From Clostridium sp. (GTDB taxonomy: Bacteria > Bacillota > Clostridia > Clostridiales > Clostridiaceae): DNA of 7,769 bases. Each line of letters opens with the position of its first letter. Within the stretch, counting starts at the first letter, position 1. The position numbers were made by a program, and so were the translations under genes. The notes beneath the pieces were generated by a model that did not search any database, was not told the origin of the DNA, and saw nothing but the letters and a program-made list of their open reading frames with translations. The stretch spans positions 1 to 7,769 of the forward strand of contig JAHAIU010000129.1 of assembly GCA_018372555.1 (NCBI GenBank). Reading direction: 5' to 3'. Shown here piece after piece: positions 1 to 7,492 of the stretch.

Positions 1-99
1 AATTTAGCCAGCTTAGATAGCTTAAATTTAGAATTGTATTCGAAATTATTTAAAAATCGGAAAGTTAATACATATCATTATGTTATATTCGCATTTTAA
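1..99 (+). CDS. Possible 3' end of a convergent gene (partial)
   Basis: Frame 1 of the + strand is open from the window edge to a TAA at 97-99, giving 32 residues that end in a hydrophobic, aromatic tail (TYHYVIFAF). The codons look ordinary for this genome. If real, the gene converges on the exopolysaccharide operon, whose last stop codon is only 20 bp away (120-122). In DNA this AT-rich an open run of this length arises by chance perhaps once in fifteen frames, so the evidence is weak. I do not recognise the family and propose no function. Confidence 0.3.
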   Translation, partial: NLASLDSLNLELYSKLFKNRKVNTYHYVIFAF

Positions 100-119
100 A
101 ACTATTGTTAATGTAATGA

Positions 120-1826
120 TTATAGAGTTCTAATAAACCAGTTAATCACCTTATTAAATGTATTTTTCACATTATATTTAATTAATTCAAAGTCCTTAAG
201 ATTTGCATCGTATAATACTTCCTCATTTATATCTGTAATTTTAAGTTCTTTAAATACTCCATCGTAAACATCATCTGCTATGTTTCTTTGGCTATATCCA
301 TATTCTCCAAAAGCTGATTCTAGATAAACACTACCTTTATCTAAAACCTTAACTTCTAAATCACTAACTATAGTTTCATCATCAATATTTATAGAAAGAT
401 TATTTCCACTAAGACTTATATCTAGCTTTTTATTTCCTTTTTCTTTAATATCAACTTTTGCACCATTGCTAAATGTTAAATACTCACCAAAGGTATTTAA
501 TTCTTTCGAGAAAATAACTTCTTTATTTCCTCCTAAAGTTTCAGTTACTTCGATTTTATCATTAATAAGTTTAACAGCCAAGCTGTTACTTAAATCATCA
601 TTTGCTCTTAAATATATTACTTGTGATCCAATAACATTTCCATTTAAATAAACTGAAGTATTTATATCCTTATAGCCTTCACTATTTTTAAGTTTTAAAA
701 GTCCTGTATCCTTTGGAAGAGAAGTTAATATAATTTTATCATCAATAAACTCTATTTGCCCTTTTACTTCTTCAAAATCTAAAGCTTTTTCTTCATCACC
801 TATTACAAATTTAATCTCTTCTTTTGTATCATCATATAATCTCATAAGAAGATGGTTAGTTGACCAATACGCCTGTGGTTGAAGTCTAGTTAAATCATAA
901 ATAAAGCTTTCTTTAGTATTTAAAGAAAATCCTTCTCTATTAAAATTCATTGCAAATAGCTTATTAATCCATTCTTCATTAACATCACTAACTCTATTAT
1001 TAGTACCAAATTGTCCTGTATTAGAGTGCATTATTGCATAAAGTTCTGGAACTCCTCCAAGATCATTATTATATATCTCTGATAACTTCTTATAATCATT
1101 TAATATACGAGCCTTCATCTCATCATAGCTTTCAAGAGGAACACTATCTTCATCTCTAATATAATCCATTAAATAATGATTATAATCTCTATCTATAGTA
1201 TCTTGAAGCTCTGAAAATTCAATTGAAGTTAATTCTCCTAAGAAGTTTTCTTCCCTATCAAAAACATTAATAAACTCAAGCCTATATCCATTAGTACCAA
1301 GCTCCCAATAAGTGCTATTCTTAAGTTTTAATAAATCTTTTGGCATTAAGAATTTAGGATCTTCCTTTTCAAATTTATCGGCATAAGTAAGGATAGTTCC
1401 CTTATAGTTGTGCTTTTCTAATATCTTTTGAGCAAAAATTGCTGTATCTCTTCTTCCATCTTCAAATAATAAAAACAGAGATTTTTCAGGAAGTTTTTTC
1501 CCTTTATTATAATAATCTAATATGTCTTCTTGGGCAATAGTTACATAACCATTATCTTTTAAAGATTTAATCTGATTTTCTAAATCCTTAGTACTAACTA
1601 AAGTATCACTTCCATCCCTATCTACTCCAAAATAAGATAAAGTAATAAATCCTTTTTCATTACTATTAGTACTTATTTCTTCAATATTAAAAGGCTTATA
1701 TTCTTTAAAGCTAAACAACGCTTTTATAATTACTATTAAAATCACTAATAATATTAAGCCTTGTAGTGTTCCCCTTATAATTTTTTTTCTATCTTTTCTT
1801 TTTGGAGAAAATTCATTACTTTTCAT
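120..1826 (-). CDS. Membrane-anchored degenerate PgaB/IcaB-like deacetylase-fold protein with C-terminal beta-rich (lectin-like) region
   Basis: This 568-aa protein has a basic N-terminus, one membrane segment (about 17-39) and a large, probably extracellular part. Residues 58-250 follow the PgaB/IcaB pattern: an opening beta strand, a 'DLENQIKSLKDNGYVTI' helix-strand, 'KLPEKSLFLLFEDG' and 'KILEKHNYKGTI'. The usual FDDG catalytic motif is FEDG (121-124), so the catalytic-base Asp is Glu122. The metal-binding His motif is replaced by a 'WELGTNGYRLEF' stretch (174-185). Deacetylase activity is therefore doubtful; H267 in 'MHSNTGQF' is the only obvious nearby His. Residues about 355-535 are strand-rich, with 'VIYLRANDD' and a closing 'DGVFKELKITD', resembling LamG/CBM66-type jelly rolls; this is inferred from pattern only. 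The ATG overlaps the glycosyltransferase stop by 11 bp and has AGGAGG at 1837-1842 with a 10-nt spacer, so translation is probably coupled. Likely role: binding or guiding the exported polysaccharide. Confidence 0.8.
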   Translation of the reverse strand: MKSNEFSPKRKDRKKIIRGTLQGLILLVILIVIIKALFSFKEYKPFNIEEISTNSNEKGFITLSYFGVDRDGSDTLVSTKDLENQIKSLKDNGYVTIAQEDILDYYNKGKKLPEKSLFLLFEDGRRDTAIFAQKILEKHNYKGTILTYADKFEKEDPKFLMPKDLLKLKNSTYWELGTNGYRLEFINVFDREENFLGELTSIEFSELQDTIDRDYNHYLMDYIRDEDSVPLESYDEMKARILNDYKKLSEIYNNDLGGVPELYAIMHSNTGQFGTNNRVSDVNEEWINKLFAMNFNREGFSLNTKESFIYDLTRLQPQAYWSTNHLLMRLYDDTKEEIKFVIGDEEKALDFEEVKGQIEFIDDKIILTSLPKDTGLLKLKNSEGYKDINTSVYLNGNVIGSQVIYLRANDDLSNSLAVKLINDKIEVTETLGGNKEVIFSKELNTFGEYLTFSNGAKVDIKEKGNKKLDISLSGNNLSINIDDETIVSDLEVKVLDKGSVYLESAFGEYGYSQRNIADDVYDGVFKELKITDINEEVLYDANLKDFELIKYNVKNTFNKVINWFIRTL

Positions 1827-3861
1827 AATCTACTTTCCTCCTATCATTACTAACTATAGCTACTTCTAAGTAATCTTCTTGATGTTTTTCTGATAAATCT
1901 TCCATACTTTTGTCTATATTAAAATTATTATTTCCTATTTCACCACTTGCCTCATTATCAATAACCTCATAATCTTTATCTTCAGTAAATTCTCTAGATA
2001 ATTTGCTCTTAAACTTCTTTTCCTTTTTTTCTTGAGCTTTAATATCACTTGGAGTCATTCTTGTCCCCCAAGTTGACTTCCAGAATGTTACCCATGCTAT
2101 AGGCATTTGCCATAGTAAAACAGCTTCATAATATAAACAGAATATAAGCCCAAATATCCAGGTGGTACTCTTTCTAAGTAGCAACTGAGCAAAACTCATA
2201 AGTAATGCCATCATAAGCAATCCTACTAAGAAAGTGGTTGGGAAAATTCCATGAAATATTGGTACATAAATTAAGTTATATAAAACTACTACTGGTGCAG
2301 CTATAGGTACTATTACCCCTATATAAAAGAATAAGGCCATAAAAGGCTCCTTCTTCCACATAAACTTTCCAGCTATAATGGACTCTCTAAGCCAAGATCT
2401 TTTCCATCTCATTTGTTGCTTTAAAAATACCTTATATTTATTAGGAACTATAGTTGAACAAACTGCTGTATCTTGATAAGTAGTTCTATGTTTCTCTAAT
2501 ATAAAGTTAGTCATTGCCCTATCATCACCAAAGGTAGCTTTTTGACCTAGGAACTTTTGATTCTTCCAATCATCCATCTTTTCTATAACTAGTTCTTTTC
2601 TATAACAGGATAATGGACCCGAAAGACAAGTAACAGCATCAAAATATCCTTCTGCAGCCTTCATTATTCTAAAAGCAATATAATATCTTACTGATTGCAT
2701 CTTTGTAAGAATATTAGTATAAGTATTTGCAACATCAGTTCTACCTGCAACACCACCCATTTTAGGATCCTTAAAAGGCTGTACTATATTAATTATTGCA
2801 AAGGGATCTAAGAAGCTATCTGAATCAACAAAAACAACTAATTCATGTTTAGCCTTTAAAACTCCTGCAATTAGAGCTTCTCTTTTTCCTTGATTTTCTT
2901 CTTGAACAATATAGCTAAGTCTACCTGCAATATTAAACCTATCTTCTTCCTTTAACTTTTTTATAGTTTTCTTAATTACAGCCACTGAATTATCATTAGA
3001 TTTATCATCTACAACTATAACTTCAAGCTTGTCTATTGGATAATCTTGATTAATACAACTTAATATAGTTCTACTAATCCACTCCTCTTCATTAAAACAA
3101 GGTATGACTACAGTAACTCCTGGCGTATAATTTCTATCTACAGGCATAGGTTTGTACAATGCACCAAAAGCATATCTACTAAGTAAAAATACAGCTGCAA
3201 TAATACTATATAGATATATCCATTTATTGAATTTGAAATAAATAACACTTTCAGCCCTCATTAATACAACAAATAAACTAATACCAAATAGTAATAATGA
3301 CGAAGCTAAAATTAAATACTTGTCCTTTTTTTTTGAAGAATATTCTGATAAAGTCTCTTCAAATTCAAATCCACATATAATATTACCCTCGCTATCTATA
3401 GCATCTCTTACCTTCTTAGCATTAATTTTAACATCCATTTCATATCCTTCTGGCATTGCCCCCGGAATTACACTAAAATTTAAGTCTATATTAGCTGCAT
3501 CTTCAATATGCTTTAATTCATCTTTATTACTTAGCTTAACTAACATTCCAGTAGTTGAAATATCTATAGATTCAGAAATTATATTAATTTTTTCTCCATT
3601 GTCCTTTAGTTTAATCTTAACATTAGTAGTCATAAGATATCTAATTCCAGCTTTTCTTTCTACAATAAAAGCATCAGACTTCTCATTATTAAATTTATTT
3701 TTTCCTCTTCTATCAAAGCTTTTTCTTATTTGTTCCTTATCTGGAACATTATTTAAAATCCTTCTATCAAGCTTAGGTCTTAAGATGACATCTTCTTTTA
3801 CCTTATCTTTAATACCTGCTATTTTCTTTTGCTTCTCATAGTTCTGATTCTTAACTTTCAC
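1816..3861 (-). CDS. PilZ-domain family 2 processive glycosyltransferase (HAS/NodC-like polysaccharide synthase)
   Basis: This 681-aa membrane synthase probably polymerises and exports a beta-linked polysaccharide from UDP-sugars. After a basic N-terminal stretch, residues about 66-174 form a PilZ domain: R69-K70...R74 is a variant of RxxxR, and D100-I-S-T-T-G105 matches DxSxxG, the c-di-GMP-binding signature. Two membrane segments follow (182-201, 213-233). The GT2 core then shows VVDD (283-286), the metal-binding DSD (346-348), catalytic GDD (445-447) and QQMRW (482-486). Further membrane segments span about 507-594, and WGTR lies at 598-601. The GDDR, QxxRW and WGTR set resembles hyaluronan synthase, NodC and chitin synthase more than cellulose synthase. 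A charged tail (602-681) is probably cytoplasmic. The start is GTG, with AAGGAGG at 3868-3874; the ATG two bases upstream is in another frame and hits TGA at once. It sits 18 bp after the deacetylase gene. c-di-GMP activation and polymer identity are inferences. Confidence 0.93.
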   Translation of the reverse strand: MKVKNQNYEKQKKIAGIKDKVKEDVILRPKLDRRILNNVPDKEQIRKSFDRRGKNKFNNEKSDAFIVERKAGIRYLMTTNVKIKLKDNGEKINIISESIDISTTGMLVKLSNKDELKHIEDAANIDLNFSVIPGAMPEGYEMDVKINAKKVRDAIDSEGNIICGFEFEETLSEYSSKKKDKYLILASSLLLFGISLFVVLMRAESVIYFKFNKWIYLYSIIAAVFLLSRYAFGALYKPMPVDRNYTPGVTVVIPCFNEEEWISRTILSCINQDYPIDKLEVIVVDDKSNDNSVAVIKKTIKKLKEEDRFNIAGRLSYIVQEENQGKREALIAGVLKAKHELVVFVDSDSFLDPFAIINIVQPFKDPKMGGVAGRTDVANTYTNILTKMQSVRYYIAFRIMKAAEGYFDAVTCLSGPLSCYRKELVIEKMDDWKNQKFLGQKATFGDDRAMTNFILEKHRTTYQDTAVCSTIVPNKYKVFLKQQMRWKRSWLRESIIAGKFMWKKEPFMALFFYIGVIVPIAAPVVVLYNLIYVPIFHGIFPTTFLVGLLMMALLMSFAQLLLRKSTTWIFGLIFCLYYEAVLLWQMPIAWVTFWKSTWGTRMTPSDIKAQEKKEKKFKSKLSREFTEDKDYEVIDNEASGEIGNNNFNIDKSMEDLSEKHQEDYLEVAIVSNDRRKVDYEK

Positions 3862-3867
3862 ATTCTT

Positions 3868-3874
3868 CCTCCTT
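3868..3874 (-). promoter_or_regulatory. Ribosome binding site deciding the GTG start of the glycosyltransferase
   Basis: AAGGAGG on the minus strand lies 6 nt before GTG (3859-3861). The overlapping ATG at 3861-3863 is followed directly by TGA in its own frame, so GTG is the only sensible start. Confidence 0.8.
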
Positions 3875-3879
3875 TCCCT

Positions 3880-6453
3880 TTACTTTAAATAATCGCTTAG
3901 TTTAGCAATCTTATACTTTTTACCATAAACTCCATTTTCATTATTAGTTAAGAATATATCTAATGCCATAGCAGTATAATAACTTTGATTATTCATATGC
4001 ATAACAACAATATTCCCTTTTCCATCCTGTAATTGACTTTCAAAGTTATTTATTATTTCTATAGGAGATTCTGCTTCATAGTCATGAGTAGAAATATTCC
4101 CACTAATTGAGTAATCATATCCACTTTCAAAAACTGCAAGCAAACCATCTTTATTTACATAAAGTGTAGGTGGTCTAAAATATGGCTTTAAAGAATTTAA
4201 GTCTCCAATTACATTTGCCATAGAATCATAAGACTTACCTAATGAATCAATTAATAAATTCTTATCCTCTTCCAAAATTTCATGATTATAATTATGACTT
4301 CCTATATCATGACCTTTAATAGCTATCGTTCTAAGTAAATTCGGATTACTATTAGATATCCCACTATTGTCGTCAATATATTTAGATATTGTAAAGAAGC
4401 TTCCCTTTACCTTGTGCTTATCTAAAACATCTAAAATATCATTTACAATCGTATCTCCACCCCAGTCATCAAAAGTGAAGAATATAACATCCTCCCCATT
4501 AGTATCAATAGTTCCTTCTTGATCAAGCTTACTTTTTTCTTCATCTGTAAACCCATCTAATTCTACAAATTCATTACCTATATATCTTTCATTCACTAAA
4601 TTTAAAGCTTCTTCCATAGATTTTCTTTGTAATGAATGGCTATTTTTTAATAATTCATATCTTCCATAGCCTGATTCACTTTCATAATTATTTTGAAGAT
4701 TGCTTATAGTAACAACAGAATAGCCTAGTTGTTTTGCTTTTAACTCATAATCTCCAATGGAAGCATTATACATCTTTATGTATCCATATTTTACATATTT
4801 AAAAGTAATTTCTGTCATTAACTTATAAATAACATTTTTATCAACTAATCCAGAATCTAACCTAAAATAAACTATTTCCCCTTTAGATAATGATGTATAA
4901 ATATCAGGATTCAAATAATCATTTAGTATATAATCAGAATCCTCTCCTTCATACTTACTTATAATTGGAGCCTTTGTATAAGTTATAAGCTCATACTTCC
5001 CTAATCCTTCAATATCTCTTACTGCGGACACAGCCTCTCTTATTTCTGAATCATAATATCCAAATCCAGACATATAAGCATTAGTATAAATCCCCCTATC
5101 TTTAAGCATCTTATCTACTTCATAAATTTCCTTAGCCACTTCTTCAGCACTTTTATTTAAAATATTTGAATTAGCTGTAACTCCACCATTTCCTATTTCA
5201 TTTCCATAACTTAATATCTTTTCAATTCTATCGGGATACTCTAAAATCTCCTTTTTTGTAACAAAAAAAGTTCCCTTTGTATTAGTAATTGATAAAGCTA
5301 GAAGAGCAAGATCAAGTGATTCTTTATCACTTATCCCCCTAAAGGTATAGACTACAGCTTCTTGAGTAGTATAAAATCTAGATATATTTTCAGCTAATAA
5401 TTTTTTATTATCTTTAATTAATTTATTAAAATTAATATTACTAAAATCAACGCTATTATTTTCAGAACTATTATCCCCTGAATTGCTGTTCTCTGAGTTA
5501 TTCTTTGAAGGTTTGTTATTTAAAAAATTATTACTTATGAGATTATTTTTTATAAACATTGTTCTTTCATCTGATTTCTCAAGATCATTGTAATTATCAA
5601 GTAATACAGTAGTTCTTCCATCTTCATTTATAGCCTGACATAACCATTCTACTACTTCTAAAATTGAAGCATACTTTATGATTTCTTCCTCCTTTTTTTC
5701 TATGCCATCCTCTTTATCTATTGCTGGTTTCTCTTCTTTTTTAGTATATTCAGACTCATCTAATACTCCTTCAAGCTTAACAGATACTATTTCACCTTTT
5801 TTCAATGATTTTACATAACCTTGTGCTTCTTCATAATTTTTAAAACTTTGATAACTTAAATAATTCTTTGAGTCTACTACAAATTTATTACCTGATGCAT
5901 AAGCTGATGCTAAAACTGTATCATTATAAGTTGTAGAACTACCTTTCAGTAATATAGATTTATTTCCTGTTATAGTTTCTAAAATCTTGTTAGCTTTAGT
6001 AAAATCAGTTATTAGCTCATCCTTAGTTAACTCCTCCATATGCTTCTTATCTGAAAGCCCTAAGCTTCCAATACTATGTCCATTTTTTTCAATGTAATTT
6101 ATTAAATCACTGTCTTCTGCAGCTTCAACTCCTGAAGCAAAGAATGTTGACTTAACATTATATTTATCTAATAAACTTAATACTTCTTTTGTTATCTCAT
6201 TATTGCTTATACCTTCAAAAGAAATAGCTATAATATTTTCCTTAGTATCAAAGCTCGATATAATCTCTGCTTTTTTCTCCTTATTATAATCTTTTAGAGC
6301 TAATTTAATTTTCTTATTAGCATCATAATTATTATTTATGGCAGTAATATCAGTATCAAGTGGACTCTTTTCTATAGATTTAAAATATAAACTTATAAAA
6401 ATAACACTTAATAATAAGATACTAAAACCTAGCCAATATACTTTCTTTTTCAT
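3880..6453 (-). CDS. Membrane-anchored triple NodB-domain polysaccharide deacetylase (third domain catalytic)
   Basis: This 857-aa protein has an uncleaved-looking signal anchor (about 5-24) and is otherwise probably extracellular. It carries three NodB-like (CE4) units. Unit 1 (about 72-290) has SFEG (78-81) in place of TFDD and Leu131 where the first metal His is expected. An Asn/Ser-rich linker (about 313-335) follows. Unit 2 (about 364-586) has TFRG (370-373) and 'GNEIGNGG' in the His position, so it is also degenerate. Unit 3 (about 655-857) is intact: TFDDWGG with D662 (base) and D663 (metal), H715-D-I-G-S-H720-N-Y-N-H724, RPP (760-762), D791, and H819 in VVMH as the catalytic acid. The expected reaction is metal-dependent removal of N- or O-acetyl groups from a polysaccharide. 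AAGGAG lies 7 nt before the ATG. It is the first gene of the operon and directly precedes the synthase, so the nascent polymer is the likely substrate. Units 1 and 2 may bind polymer. Confidence 0.93.
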   Translation of the reverse strand: MKKKVYWLGFSILLLSVIFISLYFKSIEKSPLDTDITAINNNYDANKKIKLALKDYNKEKKAEIISSFDTKENIIAISFEGISNNEITKEVLSLLDKYNVKSTFFASGVEAAEDSDLINYIEKNGHSIGSLGLSDKKHMEELTKDELITDFTKANKILETITGNKSILLKGSSTTYNDTVLASAYASGNKFVVDSKNYLSYQSFKNYEEAQGYVKSLKKGEIVSVKLEGVLDESEYTKKEEKPAIDKEDGIEKKEEEIIKYASILEVVEWLCQAINEDGRTTVLLDNYNDLEKSDERTMFIKNNLISNNFLNNKPSKNNSENSNSGDNSSENNSVDFSNINFNKLIKDNKKLLAENISRFYTTQEAVVYTFRGISDKESLDLALLALSITNTKGTFFVTKKEILEYPDRIEKILSYGNEIGNGGVTANSNILNKSAEEVAKEIYEVDKMLKDRGIYTNAYMSGFGYYDSEIREAVSAVRDIEGLGKYELITYTKAPIISKYEGEDSDYILNDYLNPDIYTSLSKGEIVYFRLDSGLVDKNVIYKLMTEITFKYVKYGYIKMYNASIGDYELKAKQLGYSVVTISNLQNNYESESGYGRYELLKNSHSLQRKSMEEALNLVNERYIGNEFVELDGFTDEEKSKLDQEGTIDTNGEDVIFFTFDDWGGDTIVNDILDVLDKHKVKGSFFTISKYIDDNSGISNSNPNLLRTIAIKGHDIGSHNYNHEILEEDKNLLIDSLGKSYDSMANVIGDLNSLKPYFRPPTLYVNKDGLLAVFESGYDYSISGNISTHDYEAESPIEIINNFESQLQDGKGNIVVMHMNNQSYYTAMALDIFLTNNENGVYGKKYKIAKLSDYLK

Positions 6454-6460
6454 CTCTTAT

Positions 6461-6466
6461 CTCCTT
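6461..6466 (-). promoter_or_regulatory. Ribosome binding site of the triple deacetylase gene
   Basis: AAGGAG with a 7-nt spacer to the ATG at 6453 fixes this start. It lies only 6 bases downstream of the U-tract of the leader hairpin at 6473-6504, so any folding there would affect it. Confidence 0.8.
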
Positions 6467-6472
6467 CATAAT

Positions 6473-6504
6473 AAAAAAGCTAAATTCTAAAACAATAAAT
6501 TTAG
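6473..6504 (-). promoter_or_regulatory. AT-rich hairpin followed by U-tract in the operon leader (possible attenuator)
   Basis: Read on the minus strand, CTAAATT (6498-6504) and AATTTAG (6480-6486) form a 7-bp stem with an 11-nt loop, followed after two bases by six U's (6473-6478). This has the layout of a weak intrinsic terminator just before the ribosome binding site. The stem is nearly all A-U and could be chance in this AT-rich DNA. Confidence 0.25.
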
Positions 6505-6550
6505 TAATGTAGTATCATTTCATCTATACTAAACTCACAATAAAAACATA

Positions 6551-6581
6551 GATTAAATTCTAAATATCCAACAATTTAATC
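6551..6581 (-). repeat. Inverted repeat in the operon leader
   Basis: GATTAAATT and AATTTAATC are perfect 9-bp inverted arms around a 13-nt loop, about 100 bp upstream of the first operon gene and downstream of the predicted promoter. It would fold in the mRNA leader. Its arms share a 6-base core with those of the hairpin at 6480-6504, so alternative pairings are possible. No known riboswitch consensus is visible. Confidence 0.4.
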
Positions 6582-6616
6582 CATTATAATCTTTACCATT
6601 TTATTGCATCTAATAA

Positions 6617-6645
6617 ATAATAATCCATCCCCTTCTAAAACTCAA
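6617..6645 (-). promoter_or_regulatory. Predicted sigma-A promoter of the exopolysaccharide operon
   Basis: On the minus strand a -35 TTGAGT (6640-6645) and a -10 TATTAT (6617-6622) are separated by exactly 17 bp. They match 4/6 and 5/6 of the TTGACA and TATAAT consensus. Transcription would start near 6610, leaving a leader of about 155 nt before the ATG at 6453. This is the best-matching pair I found between the upstream terminator and the first gene, but AT-rich DNA gives many partial matches. Confidence 0.5.
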
Positions 6646-6741
6646 TGATTTTAATGTTAAATTTACAATAAATGTTATCAAATAATTATTATCTAATATT
6701 TTAATTACTTATTTGCATATTTTCCCATATCCTCTTCCCCT

Positions 6742-7013
<272 letters not shown>

Positions 7014-7058
7014 AAAACAAAAATTAGCCCTAGCATACAATAAGTACACTAGGACTAA
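7014..7058 (-). terminator. Strong intrinsic terminator of the DUF1659-DUF2922 unit
   Basis: On the minus strand the arms 7044-7058 and 7024-7038 form a continuous 15-bp stem (with G-U pairs) closed by a 5-nt UUAUU loop. It is followed immediately by UUUUUGUUUU (7014-7023). No U-tract follows on the + strand, so it works leftward only. It insulates the exopolysaccharide operon from transcription of the two small genes, so that operon needs its own promoter. Confidence 0.88.
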
Positions 7059-7096
7059 CTATTAATTCTAATACTATTTAATAGCTTAGAGATAGC

Positions 7097-7112
7097 ATAA
7101 AAGCGCTTTTAT
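7097..7112. repeat. Perfect 16-bp palindrome
   Basis: ATAAAAGCGCTTTTAT is self-complementary over all 16 bases and lies between the DUF2922 stop codon and its terminator. It could be a dimeric-protein site or a small mRNA hairpin; no function can be assigned. Confidence 0.6.
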
Positions 7113-7166
7113 TACTAATTTTTAATTCTCTAATAGATTCTAACTATTCTACTTTTAGTATATATC

Positions 7167-7202
7167 CTGTCACATTATCAGCTCTAATTAAAAATGCGAC
7201 AG
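7167..7202. repeat. Inverted repeat just after the DUF2922 gene
   Basis: CTGTCACATT (7167-7176) and AATGCGACAG (7193-7202) form a 10-bp stem with one non-Watson-Crick position and a 16-nt loop, 12 bp downstream of the DUF2922 stop. On the minus strand the odd position is a G-U pair, so it folds better in that transcript. No U-tract follows on either strand, so it looks more like a decayed terminator or an mRNA-stabilising hairpin than a working terminator. Confidence 0.55.
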
Positions 7203-7213
7203 CCCTTCTCTTC

Positions 7214-7432
7214 CTATACTGTAATCTTAGTAGTTTCTTTAGTAACTACTTGAGCTGACTCTTTTTCAACTAAATCACCAGCCATAGTTTTTATAAGCTT
7301 TTTATCAATAATGGAATCCATTAAAGATGTTAACTTCCCTTCTTCATAATCTTCTCTAACATCTTTAATATTAATACTATGCTTCTTTCCAGAAACATCT
7401 TTAAACCCTAAAGTTGCAGTTCTTTGAATCAT
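7214..7432 (-). CDS. DUF2922 family protein (72 aa)
   Basis: A small soluble protein with no signal peptide or membrane segment. The sequence 'ATLGFKDVSGKKHSINIKDVREDYEEGKLTSLMDSIIDKK', followed by 'GDLVEKESAQVVTKETTKITV', fits the DUF2922 pattern: a short beta hairpin, a helix with a conserved Met-Asp, then two C-terminal strands. The family is known in Firmicutes but has no established function. I chose the ATG at 7432 over the GTG at 7450, because the first codons after that GTG are themselves the AAGGAGG ribosome binding site (7440-7446), spaced 7 nt from the ATG. It follows the DUF1659 gene by 60 bp, the usual arrangement for this pair, and is probably co-transcribed with it. Confidence 0.85.
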   Translation of the reverse strand: MIQRTATLGFKDVSGKKHSINIKDVREDYEEGKLTSLMDSIIDKKLIKTMAGDLVEKESAQVVTKETTKITV

Positions 7433-7492
7433 ATTTTCTCCTCCTTCCACATTTAATTTCTAAATATAATTTTGTATTAAGATATACCTCTT

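Noticed and set aside
466..651. Open + strand frame of 61 codons
   Set aside because: It lies entirely inside the degenerate-deacetylase gene on the other strand, has no ribosome binding site and no family resemblance; it is a shadow frame.
3320..3841. Open + strand frame of 173 codons
   Set aside because: It is antisense to the PilZ region of the glycosyltransferase. Its Leu/Ser/Ile-rich composition is what reverse-reading Lys/Asp/Glu-rich codons gives, so it is a shadow.
7059..7213. Third small gene (YvrJ-type) after DUF2922
   Set aside because: Such a gene often follows this pair, but the minus-strand ATGs here run into stops within a few codons and no hydrophobic peptide of the right length is encoded.
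7214..7450. GTG start at 7450 for the DUF2922 protein
   Set aside because: The six extra codons are the ribosome binding site itself; the ATG at 7432 is correctly spaced and matches the family's usual start.
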